A stretch of DNA of 64,000 nucleotides from Chloroflexia bacterium SDU3-3 (GCA_009268125.1 WBOU01000003.1:434001-498000); one strand, 5' to 3'; shown: positions 25,680-34,690, counted from the stretch's first letter. A program made the numbers and translations. Notes: generated by a model from the sequence alone, not told the origin.

Positions 25680-25991
25680 ATGAGACGCATTTTTGCCTTC
25701 TGCATCGGCCTGGTGGTGGGGTGGCGGCTGTGGGATGCGCTGGGGCTGAACGCGGAAGTGCCCGCCACGCCCGCCGAACCGCCCAAGGCCACGCCCGCCG
25801 AACCGCCCAAAGCCGCGCCCGCCGAGCCGCAGCCGCAGGGCTACTGCACACGCTGCAAGGCCCAGCGCGCCATCCGCGACCCACACCCCGACAGCGCCAA
25901 GGACGGGCGGCCCATGCTGCGCGGCACATGCGCCACCTGCGGTGCGAAGATCGCCCGCTTCATCAAGGCCGACGAGCCTAGCGCGTCGTGA
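25680..25991 (+). CDS. DUF5679-like zinc-ribbon protein with N-terminal membrane anchor
   Basis: A 103-residue protein starting MRRIFAFCIGLVVGWRLWDA, a single membrane anchor, then a repetitive TPAEPPKA linker, then YCTRCKAQRAIRDPHPDSAK and GRPMLRGTCATCGAKIARFI. The two CxxC pairs and the RPMLRGTC context match the DUF5679 zinc-ribbon family, small proteins of unknown function related to topoisomerase-type ribbons. Membrane anchoring of such a ribbon is unusual. The ATG is preceded by GAGGAAAC. It lies 66 bases upstream of the M24 peptidase gene. Confidence 0.78.
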   Translation: MRRIFAFCIGLVVGWRLWDALGLNAEVPATPAEPPKATPAEPPKAAPAEPQPQGYCTRCKAQRAIRDPHPDSAKDGRPMLRGTCATCGAKIARFIKADEPSAS

Positions 25992-26057
25992 GCTATGCTA
26001 CAATCGTCTGGCCGCCAGCTCTTGGCGGCATCGCTTCAGGACTGTGAGGGCATCGTC

Positions 26058-27290
26058 ATGCAGAGTGATCTTGACCGGCTGATGGCAGAGCGCAATATCG
26101 ATGCGTTGGTGGTGGAGGGGCCAGATGGCCTCGGCAGCGCAAACCCAGCCTACAACTACTTTGTCAAGGGTGAGCATATCACGGGCTTCGTCCTGAAAAA
26201 GCGTGGCGAGCCAGCCATGCTGGTGCACAGCGCCTGGGAGAAGCTGCAGGCCGAGAAGACCGGCCTGGTGCTGGTGGATAAAGACCGCTGGAACATGCGC
26301 GAGATCCAGGCCAAGGCCAGCAGCCGCCTGGAGGCCGTGGTCGAGTACCGGCGGCAGATCTTCACCGATCTGGGCATCGGCGGGCGCGTGGGCCTGTACG
26401 GCACCGTGAACGCCGGGCAGAGCTTCGCCACCTGGAGCCTGCTGGCGCAGGTGATCCCAGGCCTGGAGATCGTGGCCGAGTTCGAGAAGGATGTGATCTC
26501 GCAGGCGCGGCTCACCAAATCACCCGAGGAGGTGGAGCTGATGCGCGAGGTGGGCCGACGCGCCTGCGCGGTGATGCAGAGCGTGGTGGACTACATCCAG
26601 ACCGGCCACGCCCAGGATGGCGGCGTGGTGGATGCGCAGGGCCAGCCGATCACCATCGGCATGGTGCGCTCGTACATGCGGCGCGAGATGGCCGCGCAGG
26701 GCATCGAGGATCCCGAGAACACCATCTTCGCCCAGGGCCACGACAGCGCGCTGCCGCACGCCACTGGCGACGACGCGGCGCAGCTGCGGCTGGGCCAGGC
26801 GATCGTGTTCGACTTCTTCCCGCGACAGATCGGCGGCGGCTACTTCCACGACATGACGCGCACCTTCGCCATCGGCTACGCGCCGCCCGAGCTGCAGGAG
26901 CTGTACGACACGGTGAAGGGCTCGTTCGACCTAGTGATGAGCGAGTTCGAGGTGGGCGCGCCCACCAAGCCCTACCAGGACATGGTCTGCAAGTATTTCG
27001 AGGATCGCGGCCACCCGACTATCGGCAGCCAGTACCCGATCGAGGAGGGCTACATCCACTCGCTGGGCCACGGCATCGGGCTAGAGGTCCACGAGGACTT
27101 TGGCTTCCCCTCGCTACAGGATCGCGGCGACGTGATCGGGCCAGGCGTGGTGTTCACAGTCGAGCCAGGGCTGTACTACCCGGGCCGCGACATGGGCGTG
27201 CGCCTAGAGGATACGGTGTACTGCCGCCCCGACGGCACGTTCGAGAGCCTCACGCCCTTCCCCATGGAGCTTGTCATCCCCATGAAGTAG
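26058..27290 (+). CDS. M24-family metallopeptidase (Xaa-Pro aminopeptidase-like)
   Basis: A 410-residue protein with the pita-bread fold of creatinase/aminopeptidase P enzymes. The N-terminal domain (1-150) is the creatinase_N-like region. The five dinuclear metal ligands can be placed: D252 (VFDFFPR), D265 (FHDMTRTF), H338 (HSLGHGIGLEVHE), E369 (TVEPGLYYPG) and E384 (RLEDTV). It probably removes N-terminal residues before proline from peptides in the cytoplasm. The ATG at 26058 is preceded by GAGGG at 7 bases; an upstream in-frame ATG at 25995 lacks such a site. A TACAAT hexamer at 25999-26004 may be a -10. Confidence 0.9.
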   Translation: MQSDLDRLMAERNIDALVVEGPDGLGSANPAYNYFVKGEHITGFVLKKRGEPAMLVHSAWEKLQAEKTGLVLVDKDRWNMREIQAKASSRLEAVVEYRRQIFTDLGIGGRVGLYGTVNAGQSFATWSLLAQVIPGLEIVAEFEKDVISQARLTKSPEEVELMREVGRRACAVMQSVVDYIQTGHAQDGGVVDAQGQPITIGMVRSYMRREMAAQGIEDPENTIFAQGHDSALPHATGDDAAQLRLGQAIVFDFFPRQIGGGYFHDMTRTFAIGYAPPELQELYDTVKGSFDLVMSEFEVGAPTKPYQDMVCKYFEDRGHPTIGSQYPIEEGYIHSLGHGIGLEVHEDFGFPSLQDRGDVIGPGVVFTVEPGLYYPGRDMGVRLEDTVYCRPDGTFESLTPFPMELVIPMK

Positions 27291-27301
27291 GCGCGACGTG
27301 C

Positions 27302-27326
27302 GCGGGGCGGGCCATACCCGCCCCGC
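27302..27326 (+). terminator. Hairpin between M24 peptidase and phosphatase genes
   Basis: GCGGGGCGGG (27302-27311) pairs perfectly with CCCGCCCCGC (27317-27326), loop CCATA. There is no T run, so it may attenuate rather than end transcription into the next gene 22 bases downstream. Confidence 0.55.
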
Positions 27327-27347
27327 CGCGCCCCAAGGAGCTTGACG

Positions 27348-27923
27348 ATGAAGGTCTACCTCATCCGCCACGCCGAGAGCGAGGAGAACGCGCTCGACCT
27401 GCGCTCGCGGGTGAGCCGCGCCGACTTCCAGGCCGTGCTGGAGCGCTCGTTCCACTCGCCGCTGACCGCGCGCGGCACCCAGCAGGTGCAGGCCACCATC
27501 CAGCGCCTAGCCGACGCCAAGATCGAGCGGCTCTACACCAGCCCCATGCTGCGGGCCGCCACCACCGCCAGCATCCTGGGCCAGGCGCTGGGCCTCGCCC
27601 CTGTGGTGGTGGACGACCTACGCGAGATCATGCCCACCGTTCGCAGCGGGCCGGGCAAGGTAGCCTCGCTACGCCGCCACTGGATCGGCTCGTACACCAA
27701 GATGCTCTGGCCCTTCAGCCGCCACGAGACCTGGGCCAGCGCCTACCGGCGCAGCCGCCGCGCCTGGCAGGCCATCACCGCCGAGCCAGCCCAGGAGGTG
27801 GCGGCGGTGGCGCACTACGGCACGATCAGCATGCTGCTGCTAGCCCTGCAGCGCAGCGGGCGCTGGCGTGTGGTGCAGCGCGACCGCTCGAACGGCGGCA
27901 TCTCGATCGTGGCGGCGCGCTAG
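27348..27923 (+). CDS. Histidine phosphatase family protein (phosphoglycerate mutase-like)
   Basis: A 191-residue protein with the RHG-type motif LIRHAESEEN (phospho-acceptor H8), SPLTARGTQQ, the LYTSPMLRAATTA segment, acidic E93 and the second catalytic histidine H156 in AHYGTISM. These are the hallmarks of the branch-1 histidine phosphatases. The substrate is not predictable; most stand-alone members are broad phosphomonoesterases rather than glycolytic mutases. AAGGAG precedes the ATG at 27348. It is in the same direction as the M24 gene, separated by a hairpin. Confidence 0.88.
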   Translation: MKVYLIRHAESEENALDLRSRVSRADFQAVLERSFHSPLTARGTQQVQATIQRLADAKIERLYTSPMLRAATTASILGQALGLAPVVVDDLREIMPTVRSGPGKVASLRRHWIGSYTKMLWPFSRHETWASAYRRSRRAWQAITAEPAQEVAAVAHYGTISMLLLALQRSGRWRVVQRDRSNGGISIVAAR

Positions 27924-28039
27924 GCCCCGCCCGGCACCCGCGTATTTCGTCACCAAGCTGTCATGCTGCCACTTGTCATCCGCAGCAGTTCGCGGTACAC
28001 TAGGCCAGGTACCCGATTACCCAGCGCCACAAAGAACAT

Positions 28040-29521
28040 ATGAGTGAAGCAACTCTTACGGCCCCCCGTGCCGACCTTACGCAATCGCTCCGCGAGGAGG
28101 CGTTTCTGACCCTGCTGCGCAATGTCGCGGTGGTCGCAGGAATCTTGCTGGTGAGCGGCGTGCTGATGGCCAGCACCAACACGCGGTCGCTCCCGATCAC
28201 CATCCCCTGCGGCGGCGCGCTGCTGGGCACATGCTGGCTGGCCAACGTGCTGCGCAAGCGCGAGTGGTACCACTGGGCGGTGGGCTTCACGCTGGGCGGC
28301 ATGGTGCTGGCCATCGTGCTGACGCTGCTCTACCACCCCCTGGAGACCAACCCCTTCATCTTCTTCACGCCGCTGATCGTTGTGGCATCCGGCCTGCTGC
28401 TGCGGCCCTCGTTTGGGTTTGTGGTGGCCACCGGCGCGCTGGGCATGGTGGCGCTGGCCGCCCTGATGATGGGCGACGGCTGGGAGGTGCTGGGGTTCCA
28501 CTTTCTGCTGGCCACGACGCTGGCCTACATGAGCGCACTAGTGGGGTGGCGCATGGCGGTGGCCTTCTTGGCTGCGGTCGACTGGGCCATGGACAGCTAC
28601 CTGAAGGTCGAGCGCCGCGAGGCCCAGCTGTTCGAGAGCGAGAAGCGGCTGCAGCGCGCCCTGCTGGAAAAGGACTTCCTCAACAGCCAGATCCTCCAGT
28701 CCAACCAGGAGCTTGAGCGCGCGCGCGCCGCCGCCGAGGATGCCAACCGGCTGAAGTCGCAGTTTGTGGCCAATATGTCGCACGAGCTGCGCACGCCGCT
28801 GAACGCGATCATCGGCTTCTCGTACATCCTGGGCCAGCAGCTCAAGGGGCCGCTGAACGAGGATCAGCTCGACTACCTCAAGCGCATCTACGACTCGGGC
28901 GAGCACCTGATGCGGCTGCTCAACGACATCCTCGACAACGCCAAGCTGGAGGCGGGCCGGATCGAGCTGCGCTGCGAGCCGCTGCTGATGGACGCGATCA
29001 TCCACGAGACCATGATGACCGCCACCAGCCTGCTGCGCGACCGCCCGGTGGAGCTGCGCCAGGCCATCCAGCCCGATCTGCCGCCGATCTTCGGCGACCG
29101 CCTGCGCATCGCGCAGATTCTGCTCAACCTGCTCTCGAACGCCATCAAGTTCACCGAGCACGGTTCTATCACCCTCCGCGCCTTCACCATCCCTGCATCC
29201 GAGCTGCCCGCGCTCATCCCCAGCACCCAGGAGGCCGAGGCCCAGTGGTATGTTGTCGTTGAGGTGATCGACACTGGCATCGGCATCGCCAGCGAGCACC
29301 TCAACCTGATCTTTGAAGAGTACCGGCAGGCCGATGCGACGCTCTCGCGGCGCTACGGCGGCACCGGCCTCGGCCTGCCGATCAGCCGTCGGCTGGTCGA
29401 GCTGCACGGCGGCCAGCTCACCGTGGCGAGCACTGCTGGCGAAGGCTCGACGTTCCGCTTCAGCCTGCCAGTTGCCACGACGGTGCAGCTGCAGACTGTG
29501 GCTCTTGAGCAGGAAGTGTAG
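28040..29521 (+). CDS. Membrane sensor histidine kinase
   Basis: A 493-residue protein. Residues about 25-180 contain five to six hydrophobic segments ([62 protein letters not shown]), a multi-pass sensor module without a large extracytoplasmic loop. A coiled coil (about 188-238) leads to the HisKA box [19 protein letters not shown] with H248, then N, G1 and G2 boxes ([24 protein letters not shown]). There is no attached receiver. It overlaps functionally with the single-domain response regulator that begins 6 bases after its stop. Signal unknown. Confidence 0.93.
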   Translation: MSEATLTAPRADLTQSLREEAFLTLLRNVAVVAGILLVSGVLMASTNTRSLPITIPCGGALLGTCWLANVLRKREWYHWAVGFTLGGMVLAIVLTLLYHPLETNPFIFFTPLIVVASGLLLRPSFGFVVATGALGMVALAALMMGDGWEVLGFHFLLATTLAYMSALVGWRMAVAFLAAVDWAMDSYLKVERREAQLFESEKRLQRALLEKDFLNSQILQSNQELERARAAAEDANRLKSQFVANMSHELRTPLNAIIGFSYILGQQLKGPLNEDQLDYLKRIYDSGEHLMRLLNDILDNAKLEAGRIELRCEPLLMDAIIHETMMTATSLLRDRPVELRQAIQPDLPPIFGDRLRIAQILLNLLSNAIKFTEHGSITLRAFTIPASELPALIPSTQEAEAQWYVVVEVIDTGIGIASEHLNLIFEEYRQADATLSRRYGGTGLGLPISRRLVELHGGQLTVASTAGEGSTFRFSLPVATTVQLQTVALEQEV

Positions 29522-29527
29522 GATACC

Positions 29528-29935
29528 ATGACCGTTCAGCCCGTTGAGGAAGCCTATATCATCCTGGTGGAGGATGACCCGAACTCGTACCTAATCGCCG
29601 AGGAGCTGCTGAAGCACGCTGGCTTCAAGAACGTGTACCACCGCAGCAGCGGGGCCAAGCTGATCGCGCTGGTCGATGCGCTGCCCAAGGTCGATCTGGT
29701 GCTGCTCGACATCGGCCTGCCGGGCGAGAGCGGCTTCACGATCATCCAGAAGCTGCGCGCCCACCCCAAGACCGCCGGGACGCATATCGCCGCCGTGACG
29801 GCCAACATCATGCACGAGACGAGGCTGCGCGCCAAGGACGCGGGGTTCAACAGCTTTATCAGCAAGCCCATCCGGCCCGACAAGATCACCGATCAGGTGC
29901 GGGCCATGCTGGAGGGCCGCACCTTCTGGTGGTAG
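29528..29935 (+). CDS. Single-domain response regulator (REC only)
   Basis: A 135-residue receiver with no output domain: acidic pocket EDD (15-17), phospho-acceptor D61 in LVLLDIGLPG, conserved Thr in AAVTANIM and the Lys of FISKPIRP. It resembles CheY/DivK-type regulators that act through protein contacts. It is co-transcribed with the membrane kinase (6-base gap) and is its probable partner. The unit ends at the terminator at 29959-29991. Confidence 0.93.
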   Translation: MTVQPVEEAYIILVEDDPNSYLIAEELLKHAGFKNVYHRSSGAKLIALVDALPKVDLVLLDIGLPGESGFTIIQKLRAHPKTAGTHIAAVTANIMHETRLRAKDAGFNSFISKPIRPDKITDQVRAMLEGRTFWW

Positions 29936-29958
29936 GCGCGGCGCGCTGGCGACGCAAA

Positions 29959-29991
29959 GGCGGCGGGAGAGGTAGCGCCTCTCCCGCCGCC
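29959..29991. terminator. Bidirectional terminator
   Basis: GGCGGCGGGAGAGG with CCTCTCCCGCCGCC, a 14-bp perfect stem, loop TAGCG, flanked by AAA and TTT. It serves the response-regulator gene and the converging alanyl-tRNA editing gene. Confidence 0.88.
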
Positions 29992-30009
29992 TTTGTATGT
30001 GGGCCACAC

Positions 30010-31191
30010 CTACAGCTGGGCCAGCGCCGCATCCAGGGCCGCATCGGCATCCGCCGCGCTGGCAATGCCGCCCTGGGCCATGGCGGGCTGGCCGCCGCCG
30101 CGCCCGCCGAACTGGGCCACGGTGGCGCGCAGCAGCGCGCCGCAGTCGGGGGCGGCGGCCTGGGCCGGGCGGGCAAACACTAGCTGGGCGCGCTCGCCCA
30201 CGGCGGCCAGCAGGGCCAGGCAGCCCGCCGCGCACAGGTGCCCGGCCAGAGCGCGCACCTCATCCACCGTCCGCCCGGCGAAGGCGCGGCGCACCACGCG
30301 CAGCCCGCCGCGCTCGACGGCCTGCGCGGCCAGCTCGGCGGCCTCGGCCAGCAGCAGCCGCTCGCTGGCCTGGGCCAGGGCCTTGCGGCTGCGCTCCTCG
30401 GCCTCGCGCAGGCGAGCCACCGCGTCGGGCAGCTCGGCGGGGGCCACGCTGAACACCCCGGCCAGCTGGGCGCTGACCGCATCCTTGGCCTGGTAGTCGC
30501 GCAGGGCGCGCCCGCCGCACAGGAACTCGACCCGCGTGAGCTCGCCCCGCCGCTCGGCGCGGCGGATGTGCACCACGCCCACCCCGCCGGTCGAGCGCGG
30601 GTGGGTGCCGCCGCAGGCCGAGTGGTCGAAGTCGGGCACCGAGACCACGCGGATGGGGCCGCTGACCTTGGGCGGCCTGCGCAGCGCGATGGTGGCCAGC
30701 TCCTCGGCGGTGACGAAGCGGGCCAGCACAGGCCGGTCCTCCCAGATCACCTCGTTCACCAGCGCCTCGGCCCCCGCCGCCTGCTCGGCGGACAGCTGGC
30801 CCTCGATGTCGATCGTCACCAGCCCCACGCCCAAGTGAAACGAGACCGTGCGCAGATCGTACAGCTGCTCCAGCGCCGCCGAGAGCATGTGCTGGCCCAG
30901 ATGCTGCTGCATATGGTCGAAGCGCCGCGCCCAGTCGATCTCGCCCACCGCCGCATCGGCCGCAAGCGGCGCGGCCAGCCGGTGCCAGACCACGCCATCC
31001 TCCGCCTGGGTATCGATCACGGCCACCCCGCCCAGCAGGCCCTGGTCGCCCGGCTGGCCGCCGCCCTCGGGGTAGAAGGCGGTCTGATCGAGCGCCACCT
31101 CGTGGTGCCCGGCCTGCTCGCGCCGCCCCACCACCTGCGCGCTAAAGCTGCGAATATACGGGTCGGAATAATAGAGCCGTTCAGTTTGCAT
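30010..31191 (-). CDS. Alanyl-tRNA editing protein (AlaX family) with DHHA1-like domain
   Basis: A 393-residue stand-alone homologue of the alanyl-tRNA synthetase editing domain. It hydrolyses Ser- or Gly-tRNA(Ala). The N-terminal TAFYPEGGGQPGDQG (38-52) is the family signature. The zinc site is H97 and H101 (HMQQHLGQHML) with C193 and H197 (SACGGTHPRS). The C-terminal third (about 270-393), with a helical segment and an RGGGQPAMAQGG Gly-rich stretch, corresponds to the DHHA1 domain, so this is the long AlaX type. The ATG at 31191 is chosen for its GGAGGACGT ribosome site; in-frame codons continue to 31218. Confidence 0.92.
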   Translation of the reverse strand: MQTERLYYSDPYIRSFSAQVVGRREQAGHHEVALDQTAFYPEGGGQPGDQGLLGGVAVIDTQAEDGVVWHRLAAPLAADAAVGEIDWARRFDHMQQHLGQHMLSAALEQLYDLRTVSFHLGVGLVTIDIEGQLSAEQAAGAEALVNEVIWEDRPVLARFVTAEELATIALRRPPKVSGPIRVVSVPDFDHSACGGTHPRSTGGVGVVHIRRAERRGELTRVEFLCGGRALRDYQAKDAVSAQLAGVFSVAPAELPDAVARLREAEERSRKALAQASERLLLAEAAELAAQAVERGGLRVVRRAFAGRTVDEVRALAGHLCAAGCLALLAAVGERAQLVFARPAQAAAPDCGALLRATVAQFGGRGGGQPAMAQGGIASAADADAALDAALAQL

Positions 31192-31311
31192 ACGTCCTCC
31201 TCGAAAAGAAGTATACAATGGCTTGAATCAGCCGCATGCAGCAACGAGAGCGACCGGGCCGCGTCGGCCCCGCCAGAGCTGTAGCCACGACAGCAATAGA
31301 GAGAGAACACT

Positions 31312-31794
31312 ATGACAGACCAGAGTATTGATCGGCCCAGGCTCGCCGCGCCCGAGATCTTTATGGCCGACATCGTGCTGCCCAGCCAGGCCAACGGGCA
31401 CGGCACCATGTTTGGCGGCGAGGTGATGGCCAAGATGGACCGGGCGGCGGCGGTGGCGGCGCTACGATTCTGCCGCATGCCGGTGGTGACAGCCTCCACC
31501 GAGCGGATCGACTTCCGCACGCCCATCCAGCCCAGCGAGATCATCGAGGCCAGGGCCAAGGTCATCCACGCCGGGCGCTCATCCATGATCGTGCGCATCC
31601 ACATCCACGCCGAGCACCCGCTGGAGGGCCACACACGGCTGTGCACCACCGGCTACTTCAGCATGGTGGCGATCGACAGCCAGGGCCGCCCAGCGCTGGT
31701 GCCCGAGCTGCTGCTGGAGGACGAGGAGGCCAGGGCCGAGTGGGCCATCGGCGAGGAGATCCGCCACAGCATCAAGGCCCGCCAGCAGCGCTAG
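31312..31794 (+). CDS. Acyl-CoA thioesterase (hotdog fold, YciA/BFIT-like)
   Basis: A 160-residue single hotdog-domain protein. VLPSQANGHGTMFGGEVMAK is the central helix motif of acyl-CoA hydrolases (N-H-x-G-x-x-G-G), followed by VTASTERIDFRTPIQPSEII and a strand-rich C-terminus containing FSMVAIDSQGRP. It cleaves acyl-CoA to free fatty acid and CoA in the cytoplasm. It is divergent from the AlaX-type gene (120-base gap) and followed by a strong hairpin. Confidence 0.92.
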   Translation: MTDQSIDRPRLAAPEIFMADIVLPSQANGHGTMFGGEVMAKMDRAAAVAALRFCRMPVVTASTERIDFRTPIQPSEIIEARAKVIHAGRSSMIVRIHIHAEHPLEGHTRLCTTGYFSMVAIDSQGRPALVPELLLEDEEARAEWAIGEEIRHSIKARQQR

Positions 31795-31816
31795 GCAGCG
31801 CCACAGCACAAGACGA

Positions 31817-31848
31817 GGGCGGGCGCGGCACATATGCCGCGCCCGCCC
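31817..31848. terminator. Hairpin between convergent genes
   Basis: GGGCGGGCGCGGCA with TGCCGCGCCCGCCC, a 14-bp perfect stem and CATA loop. It separates the thioesterase gene from the converging small membrane protein gene. No T tract. Confidence 0.7.
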
Positions 31849-31867
31849 TATGCTGCCTCGACGGTCG

Positions 31868-32170
31868 CTATCGCTCGCCCTTTGGCTCTAGGGTATCGCC
31901 CAGCAGCGCGCCGGTGAGCACGCCGCCCAGGAATGCGGCCACCGGGCGCGGCGGGCCAGCCAGCCACGCGATGATCAGGGCGGGAATAAGGTTTGTCAGA
32001 TTCACGCGCACGCCCACCACGCTGCTGCCCTGGTACGAGGCCCGCACCAGGCCCATCGAGGCCGTATCGGGGGACTGCTGGGGGCTGCGGATGAACTCGC
32101 CGACGTAGGTTCCAACCAGTGCGGCACCCGCCACCACCACCAGCCGCGTCAGCATACCTTGCACTGCCAT
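31868..32170 (-). CDS. Small membrane protein, 100 aa
   Basis: The ATG at 32170 is preceded by GAGGAG; upstream in-frame codons reach 32209. The product begins MAVQGMLTRLVVVAGAALVG. It has a first membrane segment at about 7-27, a loop (SPQQSPDTASMGLVRASYQG), and a long hydrophobic C-terminal half (LTNLIPALIIAWLAG, AAFLGGVLTGALLGD) forming one or two further segments. Family not recognised. It lies downstream of the metallo-hydrolase gene on the same strand with a 69-base gap. Confidence 0.72.
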   Translation of the reverse strand: MAVQGMLTRLVVVAGAALVGTYVGEFIRSPQQSPDTASMGLVRASYQGSSVVGVRVNLTNLIPALIIAWLAGPPRPVAAFLGGVLTGALLGDTLEPKGER

Positions 32171-32239
32171 AGGCTCCTCGCTCTCTGCCGCTTCAAGAAC
32201 TTCTTCCACGCCATTTGCAAGACCTGTGCCATTTCGGGG

Positions 32240-33055
32240 CTAGCCCTCGTCGAACATCGAGCGCTGCGCCATCAGCTGGTCGCTGGCCCAGCGCATGGGC
32301 TGGCGGCGCGGCATGGCCTTCACGCTCACGCCGCGCACGCCCGCCAGGGCCAGCACGCCCGCCACCGCCTGCTCGGCGATGCCAGGCGAGTTGGCCTGCT
32401 CGGAAAGGTGGGCCAGCCATGCGGTGCGCCGCCGCCCATCGCTGGCCACGCGGGCCAGCAGCTGCCCCGCGTCGATATTGTCTAGGTGGCCCAGCCTGCC
32501 GAAGATGCGCTGCTTGACCGGCCATGTGTAGGGCGCGATGCGCAGCCGCTCGCGGTCGTGGTTGGCCTCTAGCACCACCATGTCGGCGGGGGCCAGGGCC
32601 GCCGCCACCGCATCATCCCAGCAGCCCAGGTCGATGGCCACGCCCACGCAGCCCTCATCGGCGCGCAGGGTGTAGCCCACCGGCGCGGCGGCGTCGTGGC
32701 ACACCGCGAAGCTCTGCACCAGGCAGTCGCCCAGTGCCGCAGCGCCGCCCACCGCCAGCTCGGCGGTGCGCACGCCCGCCAGCGCGGGGCCGAGCGCGGC
32801 CAGAGTCGGGCCGTTGGCCACCACCGTCAGGCCGTGGCGGCGCGCGAATGGCCCGGCGCAGTGGGTGTGGTCGCCGTGCTCGTGGGTCAGCAGGATGGCC
32901 GTCAGGTCGGCGGGGCGCAGTCCCTCGTGGGCCAGGTGGCGCTCCAGGGTGCGCTGCGCGATGCCGCAGTCCACCAGCAGAGCCGCGCCTGGCGTGCGCA
33001 CCAGCAGCGCGTTGCCGCTGCTGCCCGAGGCGAAGGATGTGACATAGATCGTCAT
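32240..33055 (-). CDS. Metallo-beta-lactamase-fold hydrolase (YycJ/WalJ-like)
   Basis: A 271-residue protein beginning MTIYVTSFASGSSGNALLVR, the signature of the YycJ/WalJ group of MBL-fold proteins, with the metal-binding HEHGDH at 58-63 and further ligands likely in FAVCHD and IDLGC. Related proteins are 5' to 3' exonuclease-like or phosphodiesterase-like; the substrate is not certain. The ATG lies 4 bases after the stop of the PLP enzyme gene, so the two are co-transcribed. The open frame extends upstream to 33148 without a supported start. Confidence 0.88.
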   Translation of the reverse strand: MTIYVTSFASGSSGNALLVRTPGAALLVDCGIAQRTLERHLAHEGLRPADLTAILLTHEHGDHTHCAGPFARRHGLTVVANGPTLAALGPALAGVRTAELAVGGAAALGDCLVQSFAVCHDAAAPVGYTLRADEGCVGVAIDLGCWDDAVAAALAPADMVVLEANHDRERLRIAPYTWPVKQRIFGRLGHLDNIDAGQLLARVASDGRRRTAWLAHLSEQANSPGIAEQAVAGVLALAGVRGVSVKAMPRRQPMRWASDQLMAQRSMFDEG

Positions 33056-33059
33056 ACGG

Positions 33060-34289
33060 CTAGGCCCGCAGCGCATCCAGGGCGCGCCGCAGATCGGCCA
33101 GAATATCGCCCGCATCCTCGATCCCCACCGAGAAGCGCACCATCCCATCGCTGATGCCGCGCTCGGCGCGCTGCTCGGGCGAGAGGTCGCGGTGCGAGGA
33201 CATCATCGGCACGCTCACCAGGGTGTAGATATCGCCCAGGCTGGTGGCCGGCAGCACCAGCCGCAGCGCGTTCACGGCGCGAAACACCTGCTCGCGCCCG
33301 CCCTCGGCCAGCTCCACCGTCACCATCGCGCCGAACAGGCCGCCGAACACATCCGCCGCCAGCGCGTGCTGCGGGTGGCTGGCTAGGCCGGGGTAGAACA
33401 CCCTCCCAACCTCGGGCTGCTCGGCCAGCCACGCCGCCACCTGGGCCGCGTTGGCGTTCTGCTGGCGCACGCGCAGCGCCAGCGTCTTCAGGCCGCGCAG
33501 CAGCGTAAATGCCTCGTGCGGGCCGAGCACCGCGCCCAGCAGCTTGCTGTAGCGCGCGAGCGAGCTGGCCACCAGCGGGGCGCGGGCCACCGCCACGCCG
33601 CCCATGGCGTCGCCGTGGCCGCCGATGTACTTGGTGGCGCTATGCACCACCAGATCGGCCCCCAGCAGCAGCGGGCGCTGCAGGATGGGCGTGGTCATCG
33701 TGCTATCCACCACCATGCGCGCGCCCGCCGCCTTGGCGCGCTGGGCCAGCGCGGCGATATCCACCACCTTCAGCAGGGGGTTCGAGATCTGCTCGACCAG
33801 CAGCACCTGAGGCGCGTGCCGCTCGATCGCGGCATCCACAGCGGCCAGATCGCACATGTCTACGAAGTGAACCTGCGCGCCCTGGTCGGCGAAGAAGCTC
33901 TGCAGCAGGCTGGTGGTCGCACCGTACAGGTCGCGCGCGGCCAGAATGCTGCCCACCTGCGGGCTGGTCTCGCCGCGCGGGGTGCCCGCCGCCAGGATGG
34001 CCGCGTGCAGCGCTGCCATGCCCGACCCAAAAGCCACGGCGGCGTGGCCGCCCTCGGCCACCGCCATGGCCCGCTCGAAGGCCTCGACCGTGGGGTTACC
34101 GTGGCGGGTGTAGACAAAGCCCTCGCCGCGCTCGAAGCACTCGTCGAGCTGCTCGGCACTGGGGTAGAGGTAGGTGGCGCTCGTGTAGATCGGGGTGGCG
34201 GTGGGGGTGGCCTTCGGCTGTCGATCACGCTCGCCCTCGTGCACCAGGCGCGTGGTCAAGTTCCAGCTCGATCGTTCTTCTTGGCTCAT
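33060..34289 (-). CDS. Cys/Met metabolism PLP-dependent enzyme (cystathionine gamma-synthase/lyase type)
   Basis: A 409-residue fold-type I enzyme of the cystathionine family. Visible motifs are TATPIYTSATYLYPS, GFVYTRHGNPTVEAFERAMA, the cofactor loop GSGMAALHAAI, EQISNPLLKVVDI and the Schiff-base lysine K220 in VHSATKYIGGHGD. The C-terminal SVGIEDAGDILADL is also typical. Gamma-synthase, gamma-lyase, methionine gamma-lyase and O-acylhomoserine sulfhydrylase cannot be separated by these motifs. The ATG at 34289 has GAGGTAGCCC upstream. It heads a two-gene operon with the MBL hydrolase and may complement the metH pathway in sulfur amino-acid turnover. Confidence 0.92.
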   Translation of the reverse strand: MSQEERSSWNLTTRLVHEGERDRQPKATPTATPIYTSATYLYPSAEQLDECFERGEGFVYTRHGNPTVEAFERAMAVAEGGHAAVAFGSGMAALHAAILAAGTPRGETSPQVGSILAARDLYGATTSLLQSFFADQGAQVHFVDMCDLAAVDAAIERHAPQVLLVEQISNPLLKVVDIAALAQRAKAAGARMVVDSTMTTPILQRPLLLGADLVVHSATKYIGGHGDAMGGVAVARAPLVASSLARYSKLLGAVLGPHEAFTLLRGLKTLALRVRQQNANAAQVAAWLAEQPEVGRVFYPGLASHPQHALAADVFGGLFGAMVTVELAEGGREQVFRAVNALRLVLPATSLGDIYTLVSVPMMSSHRDLSPEQRAERGISDGMVRFSVGIEDAGDILADLRRALDALRA

Positions 34290-34388
34290 AGGGCTACCTC
34301 GCTGAGGAATAGGTGTCGGTGCCACGGGTCGGCAAAACAGCGCAGATCGGCAAAAGTATAGCATACGTTCCCCCCACCAACCCCGAAA

Positions 34389-34470
34389 CGAGCGAGCCAT
34401 TTACCACCAAGGATCCAAGGCACCAAGCGTACAAAACAGACGAATACCATGAAGACACGAAGGCAGCAAA
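34389..34470 (-). repeat. Dispersed repeat family C
   Basis: TTTACCACCAAGGATCCAAG, CACCAAGCG, then GAATACCATGAAGACACGAA GG-type units. Start of the 1.2-kb gene-free island between the PLP enzyme gene and sucC (34290-35540). Confidence 0.7.
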
Positions 34471-34554
34471 GAAAAAGAACGATAAACCAGAGCAACGTAT
34501 ATCAAGCAAACGTATAATCAAGAGTACCCACAGATCATACAAGAGATTGCTCGA

Positions 34555-34690
34555 TCACCATCGCCGGAAGCTTAATCACCATCGCCGGAAGCTTAATCAC
34601 CATCGCCGGAAGCTTAATCACCATCGCCGGAAGCTTAATCACCATCGCCGGAAGCTTAATCACCATCGCCGGAAGCTTAATCACCATGTC
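34555..34690. repeat. 21-bp tandem repeat, six copies
   Basis: The unit CATCGCCGGAAGCTTAATCAC is repeated without change; GCCGGAAG occurs at 34563, 34584, 34605, 34626, 34647 and 34668. The unit is seven codons long, so it stays open in frame (HHRRKLN on the plus strand), but nothing around it supports a gene. Identical copies imply recent slippage or unequal exchange. Confidence 0.95.

Noticed and set aside
34555-34690. CRISPR array
   Set aside because: The 21-bp units are contiguous with no unique spacers; the same applies to the 42-bp array at 52727-53146 and the family C arrays. No cas gene is present.
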